8,374 nt of DNA from Planctomycetota bacterium. GTDB lineage: Bacteria; Planctomycetota; Planctomycetia; Pirellulales; Thermoguttaceae. Shown one piece after another: positions 1 through 5,906 of the stretch (positions are counted from its first letter, which is position 1; each line of letters begins with the position of its first letter). The notes below the pieces were generated by a model. That model searched no databases, was not told the DNA's origin, and saw nothing but the letters and a program-made list of their open reading frames with translations. The position numbers and the translations under genes were made by a program. The stretch covers positions 1 through 8,374 of the forward strand of contig DQVB01000349.1 of assembly GCA_015661985.1 (NCBI GenBank). The letters run 5' to 3'.

Positions 1-1
1 G

Positions 2-637
2 GAGGCTCTGGCGGAGATGGCCGAAGCCTTGCGTTTGGCTGGCGACGACGCGGAGTTGGGCGCTCGCCTGGCGGAGATGGAGCACCAGTCGGGCCAGAGC
101 GAACGGGCCGAGCGGACGATTCGAAAGGCCTTGGACATTTCGCCCACGTCGGCCCGAGCGTGGGCCGTCCGAGGCCGGATCCTCCGGGACCGCGGCCGTT
201 TGTCCGAGGCGTTGGCGGCCTACCACCGGGCCTTGGCTTCGGCGCCGAACGACGGACAGATCGCCCTCCAGATCGCAGCCATCTATTTGGAGCAGGGCCG
301 GCCGGAGCGGGCGTTGGCCGCTGCCGAGGGGGCGATGGCCACATCTCCGCCTGGCGAAGAGCCCGCCGAGGCCTTGGTCCTCAGAGCCCGGGCCTGTGTG
401 GCCTTGGGACGATATGGCGAGGCGATCGAAAGCTATTCGGCCGCTTCTCTGCGCCAGCAGCCTTCGGCCGAGCTGTTATACCAGTTGGCCGAAGCCCAGG
501 CCTTGGCAGGCCGAACCCACCAGGCGGCTCGATCGGCCCAGGAGGCCTTGGCGTTGGACCCCGGCCATGGACCGAGCCGGCAGTTGCTCGAGCGGCTTCG
601 CTTGGCCCAGAGCCACGCGCCGGCTGTCTCGCGGTAG
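2..637 (+). CDS. TPR-repeat protein, C-terminal part (5' end outside window)
   Basis: The reading frame is open from the window edge (codons run from base 2), so the ATG at 17 is probably internal and the N-terminus is missing. About 211 residues are visible, ending at TAG 635-637. They are almost entirely tetratricopeptide repeats of about 34 residues with the usual Trp/Leu-Gly-Ala/Tyr-Ala-Pro spacing, for example helices around ARAWAVRGRILRDRGRLSEA, ALQIAAIYLEQGRPERALAA, LLYQLAEAQALAGRTHQAA and a closing ALALDPGH. At least four to five repeats can be seen. TPRs are protein-protein interaction scaffolds; no catalytic domain or membrane segment is visible here. The missing N-terminal part may carry another domain, so the function stays open. 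It is convergent with the kinase gene across a 283-bp gap. Confidence 0.85.
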   Translation, partial: EALAEMAEALRLAGDDAELGARLAEMEHQSGQSERAERTIRKALDISPTSARAWAVRGRILRDRGRLSEALAAYHRALASAPNDGQIALQIAAIYLEQGRPERALAAAEGAMATSPPGEEPAEALVLRARACVALGRYGEAIESYSAASLRQQPSAELLYQLAEAQALAGRTHQAARSAQEALALDPGHGPSRQLLERLRLAQSHAPAVSR

Positions 638-920
638 ACAGACACGATAGCTTTTCCCTGCCCGTTTGACGAGTGGCTGCGAGCGGAGCTTCCAGCCGTG
701 TGGCATACGGCCCTCGCACTGGACAGGGCCCTTTTGGAGCTCGGATCTCCGATCGTAGCTTGGCTCTCCAGGCCGAGGAGGCGTGACAAAACGGCGCCCA
801 TTCATACTGAAACACGAAACACTCTTGGGCGAGCAAGAGGGGACGACGTGGCGCTGTCGAACGACCTGTCTGGCAAGCCAAATAGCCAGCAGTCGACCCG
901 GCCCAAGCCTTGCCCAGGGG
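638..920. other. Convergent intergenic region with several hairpins, no gene seen
   Basis: This lies between the stop codons of the TPR gene (+) and the kinase gene (-). It holds a near-palindrome at 675-697 (outer stem GGCTG/CAGCC, one C-C mismatch, inner GAGC/GCTT, GGA loop). Overlapping it is a stem GCCGT/ACGGC at 695-711, and a further stem CTGGC/GCCAG lies at 870-889. None is followed by a clear T-run on either strand, so I do not call an intrinsic terminator. Open frames across it give arginine/proline/serine-rich translations with no recognisable domain. Confidence 0.5.
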
Positions 921-2222
921 CTACCGTCCCAAGGGGCCCTTACCGCACCATGGGCAGTAGTCCCAGAAGGTTTTGACCACGCCCCAGCCACAGGAAGGAC
1001 AGCTATCCCGGCACCCGGGGACCCTCCACCGGCGGCGGATCTTGCGGTGGCACCAGGGGCAGTATCGCATGAAGGGCATCAGCAGGTGGCGGGGGCAAGC
1101 GGGGTTGGAGCAGCGGGCCTGGTAGCGCTTGTCCGAATAGTGCCGGTTGACCGGCACTTCGAACCCCGGTCCGTAGCACCAGGGGCAGTATGTCCAATCG
1201 AGTTTCATGCCGCGACCGCACCGCGGGCAGTTGGCCGGAAAACGCGTGGGGTGGCGATGGACGGCTCGTGGGGCGCCGCACCAAGGGCAGGCGTGCATCG
1301 GTTCGGACACGGGGCCTCGGCAGCGGGAACACCGGAAGCGGGTCTCCAAGAGCCGGCCGTATTGCCGCTGGAACTGTTGCCAGCGAACGGTCTGCCAATC
1401 GCGCGGTGCGGCGGCCCGGTTGGCCTTGCGGCGTCGTTCGGCGTGGCGGCGCAGCAGGCGGGGTTTGATCCGGCCGAAGGCGTTGCGCATCTGTTCGGCG
1501 TCTCGGAACCGGCGGTGGGCATGGAACTCCATGGCTCGGCGCACCAGCGCCACCAGGTCCGGGTGGGCCTTGCGGCGGAGTTTGGCGTAGCCGGGCGGCG
1601 GCCAGCGGTAGGGCCACTCGGGCAGCACCCCGGTCAGCATGCGATAGAGGATCAGCCCCAGGGAGAAGACGTCGGAGCGAAAAGAAGGCTTGCCCATGGC
1701 CTGCTCGGGGGCCACGTACCCCAGGGTTCCCCAGCCGGAGCCTTCCACCGTGCGCCGGGCCACCTTGGCGATGCCGAAATCGGCCAGGCGGACCCGGTTG
1801 CCGTCGAAGAGGATGAAGTTCTCCGGCTTGATGTCGCAGTGGATGACGCGGTTCTGGTGGGCATAGGCCACGGCTTCGAGCATCTGCTCGGCCAGCTGGA
1901 CAAAGGTGCGCAGTGACATCCGCCTTTGCATCCGTTCGGCCAATGTCTCTTTGCCCAAGGGAAAAGCGATGACCAACTGGGAGTCGATCATCGTAGCGTC
2001 TTTGACGGGGAGGATGTTGACGTGATCCAGGCGGGCGGTCAGACGAACCTCCTCGCGGAAGTCCTGGAGCATTTCCGCAGTGAGCAGATGGGCGTGAGGC
2101 ACTTTCAGTGCCACCCGGACGCCCTCGATGGTGTCCAGGGCTTGATAAACGTTGGCGAACGGGCCTTCGGCCAATCGCCGTTCGATGAGGTACTTGCCCA
2201 GCTTTTGTCTGGCTCGCAGCAT
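921..2222 (-). CDS. Hanks-type Ser/Thr protein kinase with four C-terminal zinc ribbons
   Basis: This predicted cytoplasmic protein kinase has 433 residues. The kinase domain covers roughly 8-265: a degenerate glycine loop LAEGPFANVY (17-26), the ATP lysine in VALKV (K40), a helix-C Glu near 57-58, the catalytic loop HCDIKPEN (128-135), DFG (148-150), APE (171-173) and D184. The Arg of HRD is Cys, making it a non-RD kinase. Residues 298-426 form four CxxC-type pair sets ending in CPWC: C298/C301-C312/C315, C332/C335-C346/C349, C371/C376-C388/C391 and C408/C411-C423/C426. No membrane segment is visible, unlike many receptor-type bacterial kinases. The ATG at 2222 starts just before the kinase domain with GGGGGAG close upstream; the frame stays open to a TTG at 2396, but that extension is arginine-rich with no domain. 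The PP2C gene lies 231 bp upstream on the same strand. Substrates are unknown. Confidence 0.9.
   Translation of the reverse strand: MLRARQKLGKYLIERRLAEGPFANVYQALDTIEGVRVALKVPHAHLLTAEMLQDFREEVRLTARLDHVNILPVKDATMIDSQLVIAFPLGKETLAERMQRRMSLRTFVQLAEQMLEAVAYAHQNRVIHCDIKPENFILFDGNRVRLADFGIAKVARRTVEGSGWGTLGYVAPEQAMGKPSFRSDVFSLGLILYRMLTGVLPEWPYRWPPPGYAKLRRKAHPDLVALVRRAMEFHAHRRFRDAEQMRNAFGRIKPRLLRRHAERRRKANRAAAPRDWQTVRWQQFQRQYGRLLETRFRCSRCRGPVSEPMHACPWCGAPRAVHRHPTRFPANCPRCGRGMKLDWTYCPWCYGPGFEVPVNRHYSDKRYQARCSNPACPRHLLMPFMRYCPWCHRKIRRRWRVPGCRDSCPSCGWGVVKTFWDYCPWCGKGPLGR
947..1293 (-). repeat. Imperfect DNA repeats encoding the CPWC half-ribbons
   Basis: Four copies of a 15-bp motif lie inside the kinase gene at 947-961, 1051-1065, 1177-1191 and 1279-1293. 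The copies at 1051 and 1177 are identical (CACCAGGGGCAGTAT on the + strand); the outer two differ at a few bases. On the coding strand they encode the CPWC ends of the four zinc ribbons. Spacings of 104, 126 and 102 bp correspond to one ribbon unit each, suggesting the tail grew by internal duplication. Confidence 0.7.
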
Positions 2223-2453
2223 CTCTCCCCCGGGGCGAGAAGGACCGCGCCTTCGCCGACGGGCCCGATATCCGCTGCGAATCGCCGGGCCAGCGGCGAT
2301 CGCGACAAGCCACCCTGAGACGATCTTGCCTCTCTGCCCGCGGCGCGTCAACCGGTAGCGGCAACCCTGGTTGGGATGGTCCTTGAGGTGGGCCAAGCGA
2401 ATCGCCCTTCTGCGACAGCCAGATCGCCCATCCGAGGGCCAGCCATCCGGGAA
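2223..2453 (-). other. Spacer between phosphatase stop and kinase start
   Basis: This 231-bp gap lies within the same-strand pair. Two frames remain open through most of it and each contains a short hydrophobic stretch, but neither has a convincing start or a recognisable domain. I see no clear terminator. It could hold a separate promoter for the kinase or simply be a long operon spacer. Confidence 0.4.
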
Positions 2454-3422
2454 TCAGCTTCCCTGTTGGGAATCGGACGAGGGGGCCGCGTCCCAGCCGT
2501 CATCCAGCGGCAGAGTGTCTTCGTCCCCCGTTGCCTTGTCGACCGGCTCGTCCAACACCGAATCGCTTTGGCTGGCCAGCGGGTCCTGGGCGTTGGTCAC
2601 CATCCGCGCCGCCACCACCGTCACGTTGTCCGTCCCGCCGCCCTGGTTGGCCAACGCTATCAGCTCCCGACACGCTTCTTCGGCCCGCGAGGAGTCGGCC
2701 AGCACACGGTGGATCATCTCGTCCGTCACGTGCTTGGTCAATCCATCGGTGCACAACAGGAGCCAGTCGCCCGCCTGGAGGGAAAAGACGGCCACCTCGG
2801 GCTCCAACAACGGCGACGGCCCCCCCACGACGTTCCACAGGGCGTGGCTGAGCCACGAATGCTCAGCCGCCTTGGGGCTCATCAGGCCGTCTTCCACACA
2901 TTGCTGGGCAATCGTGTGGTCTCGCGTCATCTGGGCCAGCTGGCCGCAGTGGAGCTGATAGCAGCGGCTGTCGCCCACGTGGGCCAAATAGCAGTGGGGC
3001 CACGCGAGGTACGCCATCGTCAGCGTGGTACCCATGCCGTACCGATCGGGGCACCGAGCCACGTCTTCCAGGATCCGGGCTTGGCAGACCCCCATGGCCC
3101 GTTTCAGCTCCTCCAACAACGCCTCGTCCGACAACCGCCCGCGGGTCGCCCACGGCCCCAGCCGGTCCAGCAGAGAGGCGGCCAAACAGTCCACGGCGAT
3201 CGTGCTGGCCCGATCCCCCGACGCATGCCCCCCCATGCCGTCGGCCACCACCAGCAGCTTCCCGGCGCCGGCGGCCTCCTCCTCCGGCTCGTCTGCCCTA
3301 TCCAGGCTGCTCTGGCGGACGCGCAATGAACCGCTGACGTCGGCGATCAAGAAATGGTCCTGGTTGGTCGGGCGGACTCGCCCCCGATGGGTCAAGCCAT
3401 AAGCGTCGACCTTGCCGATCAT
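2454..3422 (-). CDS. PP2C-family Ser/Thr protein phosphatase
   Basis: This PPM/PP2C phosphatase of 322 residues would hydrolyse phospho-Ser/Thr using two metal ions and most likely opposes a Ser/Thr kinase. The family motifs appear in order: RVRPTNQDHF (D22), VVADGMGGHASGD (D61, G62), GTTLTM, HVGDSRCY, MTRDHT, LLLCTDGLTKHV (D226) and GGTDNVTVV (D265). All expected metal-binding aspartates are present, so it should be active. Residues about 30-54 are an insertion rich in Asp, Glu, Ser and Ala between the first two motifs. After the domain, residues about 277-322 are a probably disordered tail rich in Asp, Ser and Glu. No membrane segment is seen. The ATG at 3422 is chosen because GGAAGG sits 6 nt upstream and the domain begins at once; the frame stays open to 3920 but that stretch is low-complexity. 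The kinase gene follows on the same strand. Confidence 0.93.
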   Translation of the reverse strand: MIGKVDAYGLTHRGRVRPTNQDHFLIADVSGSLRVRQSSLDRADEPEEEAAGAGKLLVVADGMGGHASGDRASTIAVDCLAASLLDRLGPWATRGRLSDEALLEELKRAMGVCQARILEDVARCPDRYGMGTTLTMAYLAWPHCYLAHVGDSRCYQLHCGQLAQMTRDHTIAQQCVEDGLMSPKAAEHSWLSHALWNVVGGPSPLLEPEVAVFSLQAGDWLLLCTDGLTKHVTDEMIHRVLADSSRAEEACRELIALANQGGGTDNVTVVAARMVTNAQDPLASQSDSVLDEPVDKATGDEDTLPLDDGWDAAPSSDSQQGS

Positions 3423-3428
3423 GATGAG

Positions 3429-3434
3429 CCTTCC
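3429..3434 (-). promoter_or_regulatory. Ribosome binding site of the PP2C gene
   Basis: GGAAGG on the minus strand lies 6 nt before the ATG at 3422. It decides the start over the much longer upstream open frame. Confidence 0.65.
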
Positions 3435-3468
3435 GGGCCGAATGGCGGCGGATTCAAGCCCCACTCGG

Positions 3469-3474
3469 ATTCTA
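3469..3474 (-). promoter_or_regulatory. Possible -10 element for the PP2C gene
   Basis: TAGAAT on the minus strand matches five of six bases of the sigma-70 -10 consensus and would place transcription start about 40 nt before the ATG. No good -35 box is found at the expected spacing (TGTTCC-like at best), so this is tentative. Confidence 0.25.
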
Positions 3475-3900
3475 CCACCGCGGCGGGCCGGGGAACAGCC
3501 TGTGGGCCGACGGCCGAGAGCCCCCCGGGGCCGGCCCGTCCGACCCCTGGCGGGCTTGCCGTCCGCCCCGGTTGGCCGGATACTTGAACGATTCACCTCG
3601 CATCCCCGTTCGGCTTCGGCGGCTGCGCCCCACACCCGCCACCGCCGCCGGAAGCCGGCGCTGGCCACCAGCGCGTGGCGGCTGGCAGCGAGGGCCGGAC
3701 TCGAGCTGGCTGGTGTGGAGCGAAGGCCGACGCCCCATGGCCCACGCTTGCCGCAGACGATCGTCACGCCGGCGGCGCCACGACGAGGACCATGGCAAGG
3801 GGCCGCGTTTTCCGCCGGAGACAGTCGCCGGACGGGACGAGGAAGCAGTGGCGAACGCAGGTGGCCCGGGTTTCCGCCCAGTGGAATCGAGGAGCTAGAA
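3475..3900. other. Long GC-rich divergent intergenic region
   Basis: This lies between the PP2C gene (-) and panD (+). Translations of all open frames are rich in Arg, Pro, Gly and Ala with no domain, so I see no gene. It contains a perfect 8-bp inverted repeat CGGGCCGG (3484-3491) / CCGGCCCG (3531-3538), a tight hairpin CGCCGG-AAG-CCGGCG (3646-3660) and GCCAC/GTGGC at 3664-3679. At this GC content some such repeats are expected by chance. I found no convincing panD promoter. Confidence 0.4.
3889..3894 (+). promoter_or_regulatory. Ribosome binding site of panD
   Basis: GAGGAG lies 6 nt before the GTG at 3901 but 18 nt before the first ATG at 3913, so it supports the GTG start. Confidence 0.7.
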
Positions 3901-4257
3901 GTGCAAAGGTTCATGTTCAAGTCGAAGATCCACCGAGCCCGGATTACCGGGACCGAATTGCATTACGAAGGCAGCCTCTCCATCGACCGCCAACTGATGG
4001 AGGCGGCCGATATCCTGCCGGGTGAACAGGTCCAGGTGCTCAACCTGAATAACGGAGCCAGACTGATCACCTACGCCATCGAAGCCGAAGCGGGTTCGGG
4101 CACCCTCCGGCTCAACGGCGCCGCCGCACGGCTCGGGGCGGTGGGCGATCCGGTCATCATCCTCACCTACTGCGCTGTGTCGGAGGAAGAGGCGAGGCGC
4201 TGGCAGCCCAAGGTGGTCCAAGTGGACGAGGCGAACCGCGTGGTCAGCGGAGGGTAA
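3901..4257 (+). CDS. panD: Aspartate 1-decarboxylase (pyruvoyl-dependent)
   Basis: PanD converts L-aspartate to beta-alanine for pantothenate and coenzyme A synthesis. It is made as a proenzyme that cleaves itself at a Gly-Ser bond to form the pyruvoyl group. The product is 118 residues, close to the usual size of about 115-130. With the GTG start the numbering aligns without gaps to the E. coli enzyme: K9, H11, YEGS with cleavage between G24 and S25, R54, T57, Y58 and N72 in NGAAA. Starting at the ATG at 3913 would lose four residues (VQRF, where E. coli has MIRT) and leave the ribosome site too far away. The C-terminus EEEARRWQPKVVQVDE is also family-typical. No other pantothenate gene is adjacent. 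A REPIN-like element and an intrinsic terminator follow, so it may be transcribed alone. Confidence 0.97.
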   Translation: MQRFMFKSKIHRARITGTELHYEGSLSIDRQLMEAADILPGEQVQVLNLNNGARLITYAIEAEAGSGTLRLNGAAARLGAVGDPVIILTYCAVSEEEARRWQPKVVQVDEANRVVSGG

Positions 4258-4314
4258 GGAATCGGCCGACGACATGGCACGTCGTGTCCCTTTCACAGCC
4301 AAAGGGCGAAGCAT

Positions 4315-4511
4315 ATTCCCCAACGTTCGAGAAAGGAAACGTAGGATGGGCATTCGTGCCCGACAATCATGGGCTCGACCGGCGACTCCGGCCGGTGCGG
4401 CAAAACGCACATTCTGTGACATCTACGATGCCCAGGCTATTGCGACTTTTGTGCCGCTTGTGACGGACAGGAATGTCCATCCTGCCGTGCCGGTTTGCAA
4501 CGCCGGGGTAT
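4315..4511. repeat. REPIN-like inverted repeat (two facing REP-like hairpins)
   Basis: Two 25-bp arms, 4341-4365 and 4461-4485, are inverted copies matching at 20 of 25 positions. Each forms a 5-bp hairpin with a tetraloop: GGGCA-TTCG-TGCCC (4348-4361) and GGACA-GGAA-TGTCC (4465-4478). Both halves of the stem change together (G-C to A-T), so pairing is kept. The left arm starts with GTAG, the tetranucleotide typical of RAYT-associated REP sequences; the right arm has GCAG there. The symmetry continues outward without gaps to ATTCCCCAACGTT (4315-4327) and AACGCCGGGGTAT (4499-4511). The 95-nt centre holds stems ACCGGC/GCCGGT (4378-4396) and GTGCG/CGCAC (4395-4410). I infer a non-autonomous REP/MITE-type element; no transposase is in the window. 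Confidence 0.65.
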
Positions 4512-4524
4512 TGTGGCAGGACAA

Positions 4525-4560
4525 GGTCGGCCGCCGGCGAGGCTTGGGCCGGCGGTGACC
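4525..4560 (+). other. Strong RNA hairpin ahead of the terminator
   Basis: A perfect 8-bp stem CCGCCGGC (4531-4538) / GCCGGCGG (4548-4555) with a 9-nt loop is extended by GGTC (4525-4528) / GACC (4557-4560). It directly precedes the terminator hairpin. GCCGCC at 4530-4535 could instead pair with GGCGGC at 4576-4581 in the terminator loop, so alternative folds are possible. Confidence 0.55.
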
Positions 4561-4563
4561 CAG

Positions 4564-4598
4564 GCCGAGCGGGCTGGCGGCTGGCCCGCGGCTTTTTT
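4564..4598 (+). terminator. Intrinsic terminator between panD and the DUF4010 gene
   Basis: The stem GCGGGC (4569-4574) / GCCCGC (4584-4589), extended by GCC/GGC (4564-4566 with 4590-4592, two bulged bases), is followed immediately by six T at 4593-4598. This is the classic rho-independent layout on the + strand. It lies 307 nt after the panD stop and its T-run ends 32 nt before the next start codon. Confidence 0.75.
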
Positions 4599-4630
4599 CT
4601 CGATCGATCTACGCTGCGGGAGACATCCTT

Positions 4631-5893
4631 GTGGAACCGACGGCGGTCGTTTTCCAGAAACTGGCCGTGGCGCTGTTGCTGGGCCTGTTGGTGGGTCTGC
4701 AGCGCCAGCATGCCGCCTCGGGGATCGCCGGATTGCGCACCTTTCCCTTGATCACCGTATTGGGGGCTGTGACGGGTTGGCTGGCGAACGAACTAGGCGG
4801 CTGGGTTGTGGCGGCCGCCATGTTGGGCATCGCCGCGGTGCTGGTGTTTCCCAATCTGGTGCGGATCCGACGGGCCGATCCGGACCCTGGGACGACCACC
4901 GACGTGGCCGTGTTGCTCATGTATTCAGTGGGCGCCCTGCTGGCTCTTTTGCCCCGGGAACAGATGGGCGTGCCGATCGTCATCGGTGGCGGCGTGGCGG
5001 TGTTGCTCCAGTTCAAGATGGAGATGCATCGCTTTGTGGAGAAGCTGGGAGACCGCGATCTGCGGGCGATCATGCAGTTCGTGCTTGTCACCTGCATCGT
5101 CTTGCCCGTGTTGCCCAACCGGGATTTCGGCCCAACGGGCCTGGAGGTGTTCAATCCGTTCAAGACGTGGCTGATGGTCGTGCTCATCGTGGGGATGAGT
5201 CTGAGTGGGTACATCACGTACAAGTTCCTCGGCCGGGACGCGGGCATTCTGTTGGGCGGGATCTTGGGGGGCGTGATCTCCAGCACGGCGACCACGGTCA
5301 GCTATGCGCGGCGGGCGCGGGAGGATCCGGGCCAGACCCGTGCGGCGGCGATCATCATCATGATCGCTTCCACGGTGGTCTTCCTGCGGGTGCTGGTGGA
5401 GATGGCCGTGGTGGCCCCGGCGTTCTTCTTCCAGGCCGCCGCGCCCGTGTTGCTGGTCATGGGCCTGTGTCTGGTTCCTTCGCTGGTGCTCTGGTACCAG
5501 GTGCGGCGGGAGCCGAGCCGGATGCCGGAGCAGGCGAATCCCACCCAACTGAAATCGGCGTTGGTCTTTGCCGCCATGTACGCTGTGGTCCTGTTTGCCC
5601 TGGCCGCGGCCAGGCAGTACTTGGGTGGCCAGGGCCTCTATCCGGTGGCCGTCCTCTCCGGGCTGACGGACATGGACGCCATCACTCTGTCCACGGCGCA
5701 CATGGCGCGGACCGATCCGCAAGTGTTCCGTGTGGGCTGGCGGCTGATCGTGGCTGCTTCCCTGGCCAACATGGTGTTCAAAGCGGCCGTGGTGGCGATG
5801 ATCGGCCATCGCCAGCTGCTCGGGCGGGTGTGCGTGCTGTTCGCCTTACCGCTGGCCGGGGGACTGGCGCTGGTGCTGCTCTGGCCCTGGTGA
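4631..5893 (+). CDS. MgtC/DUF4010-type polytopic membrane protein
   Basis: This inner-membrane protein has 420 residues. The N-terminal part resembles the MgtC/SapB module (LLLGLLVGLQRQ at about 14-25, then GLRTFPLITVLGAVTGWLA). The rest matches DUF4010: GILGGVISSTATTVSYARR and LSGLTDMDAITLSTAHMA are the recognisable motifs. I count about 13-14 hydrophobic segments, several containing glycine-rich helices, with a charged cytosolic-looking loop VRIRRADPDPG after the third. The family is poorly characterised; a transport or ion-homeostasis role is only inferred from the MgtC relation. The GTG at 4631 has GGGAG about 9 nt upstream and begins the first hydrophobic segment promptly. An intrinsic terminator ends just before it, leaving little room for an ordinary promoter. 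It is convergent with the glycosyltransferase gene 13 nt away. Confidence 0.9.
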   Translation: MEPTAVVFQKLAVALLLGLLVGLQRQHAASGIAGLRTFPLITVLGAVTGWLANELGGWVVAAAMLGIAAVLVFPNLVRIRRADPDPGTTTDVAVLLMYSVGALLALLPREQMGVPIVIGGGVAVLLQFKMEMHRFVEKLGDRDLRAIMQFVLVTCIVLPVLPNRDFGPTGLEVFNPFKTWLMVVLIVGMSLSGYITYKFLGRDAGILLGGILGGVISSTATTVSYARRAREDPGQTRAAAIIIMIASTVVFLRVLVEMAVVAPAFFFQAAAPVLLVMGLCLVPSLVLWYQVRREPSRMPEQANPTQLKSALVFAAMYAVVLFALAAARQYLGGQGLYPVAVLSGLTDMDAITLSTAHMARTDPQVFRVGWRLIVAASLANMVFKAAVVAMIGHRQLLGRVCVLFALPLAGGLALVLLWPW

Positions 5894-5905
5894 ACTCGCA
5901 CCGGG
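5886..5905. other. Hairpin across the convergent stop codons
   Basis: CCTGGTG (5886-5892) and CACCGGG (5899-5905) form a 7-bp stem with one wobble pair around a 6-nt loop, spanning the 13-nt space between two convergent genes. There is no T-run on either strand, so it is not a standard intrinsic terminator. Confidence 0.35.
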
Positions 5906-5906
5906 A

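Noticed and set aside
783..1916. Long open frame on the + strand opposite the kinase gene (377 codons)
   Set aside because: It is exactly antisense to a gene with clear kinase and zinc-ribbon motifs; its translation is rich in Gly, Ala, Pro and His with no domain, as expected from GC-rich antisense codons.
2223..2396. N-terminal extension of the kinase to a TTG at 2396
   Set aside because: It is rich in Arg with no recognised domain; the ATG at 2222 fits the usual distance to the kinase domain.
3423..3920. N-terminal extension of the PP2C gene to 3920
   Set aside because: The 166 extra residues are low-complexity Arg/Pro/Ala/Gly, would overlap the panD start, and the ATG at 3422 has a good ribosome site.
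4258..4310. Hairpins ACGAC/GTCGT and CCCTTT/AAAGGG just after panD as its terminator
   Set aside because: Neither is followed by a T-run; the clear terminator is at 4564-4598.
4274..4558. 94-codon open frame between panD and the DUF4010 gene
   Set aside because: It runs straight through the inverted-repeat element and a strong hairpin, has an Arg-rich translation and no convincing ribosome site.
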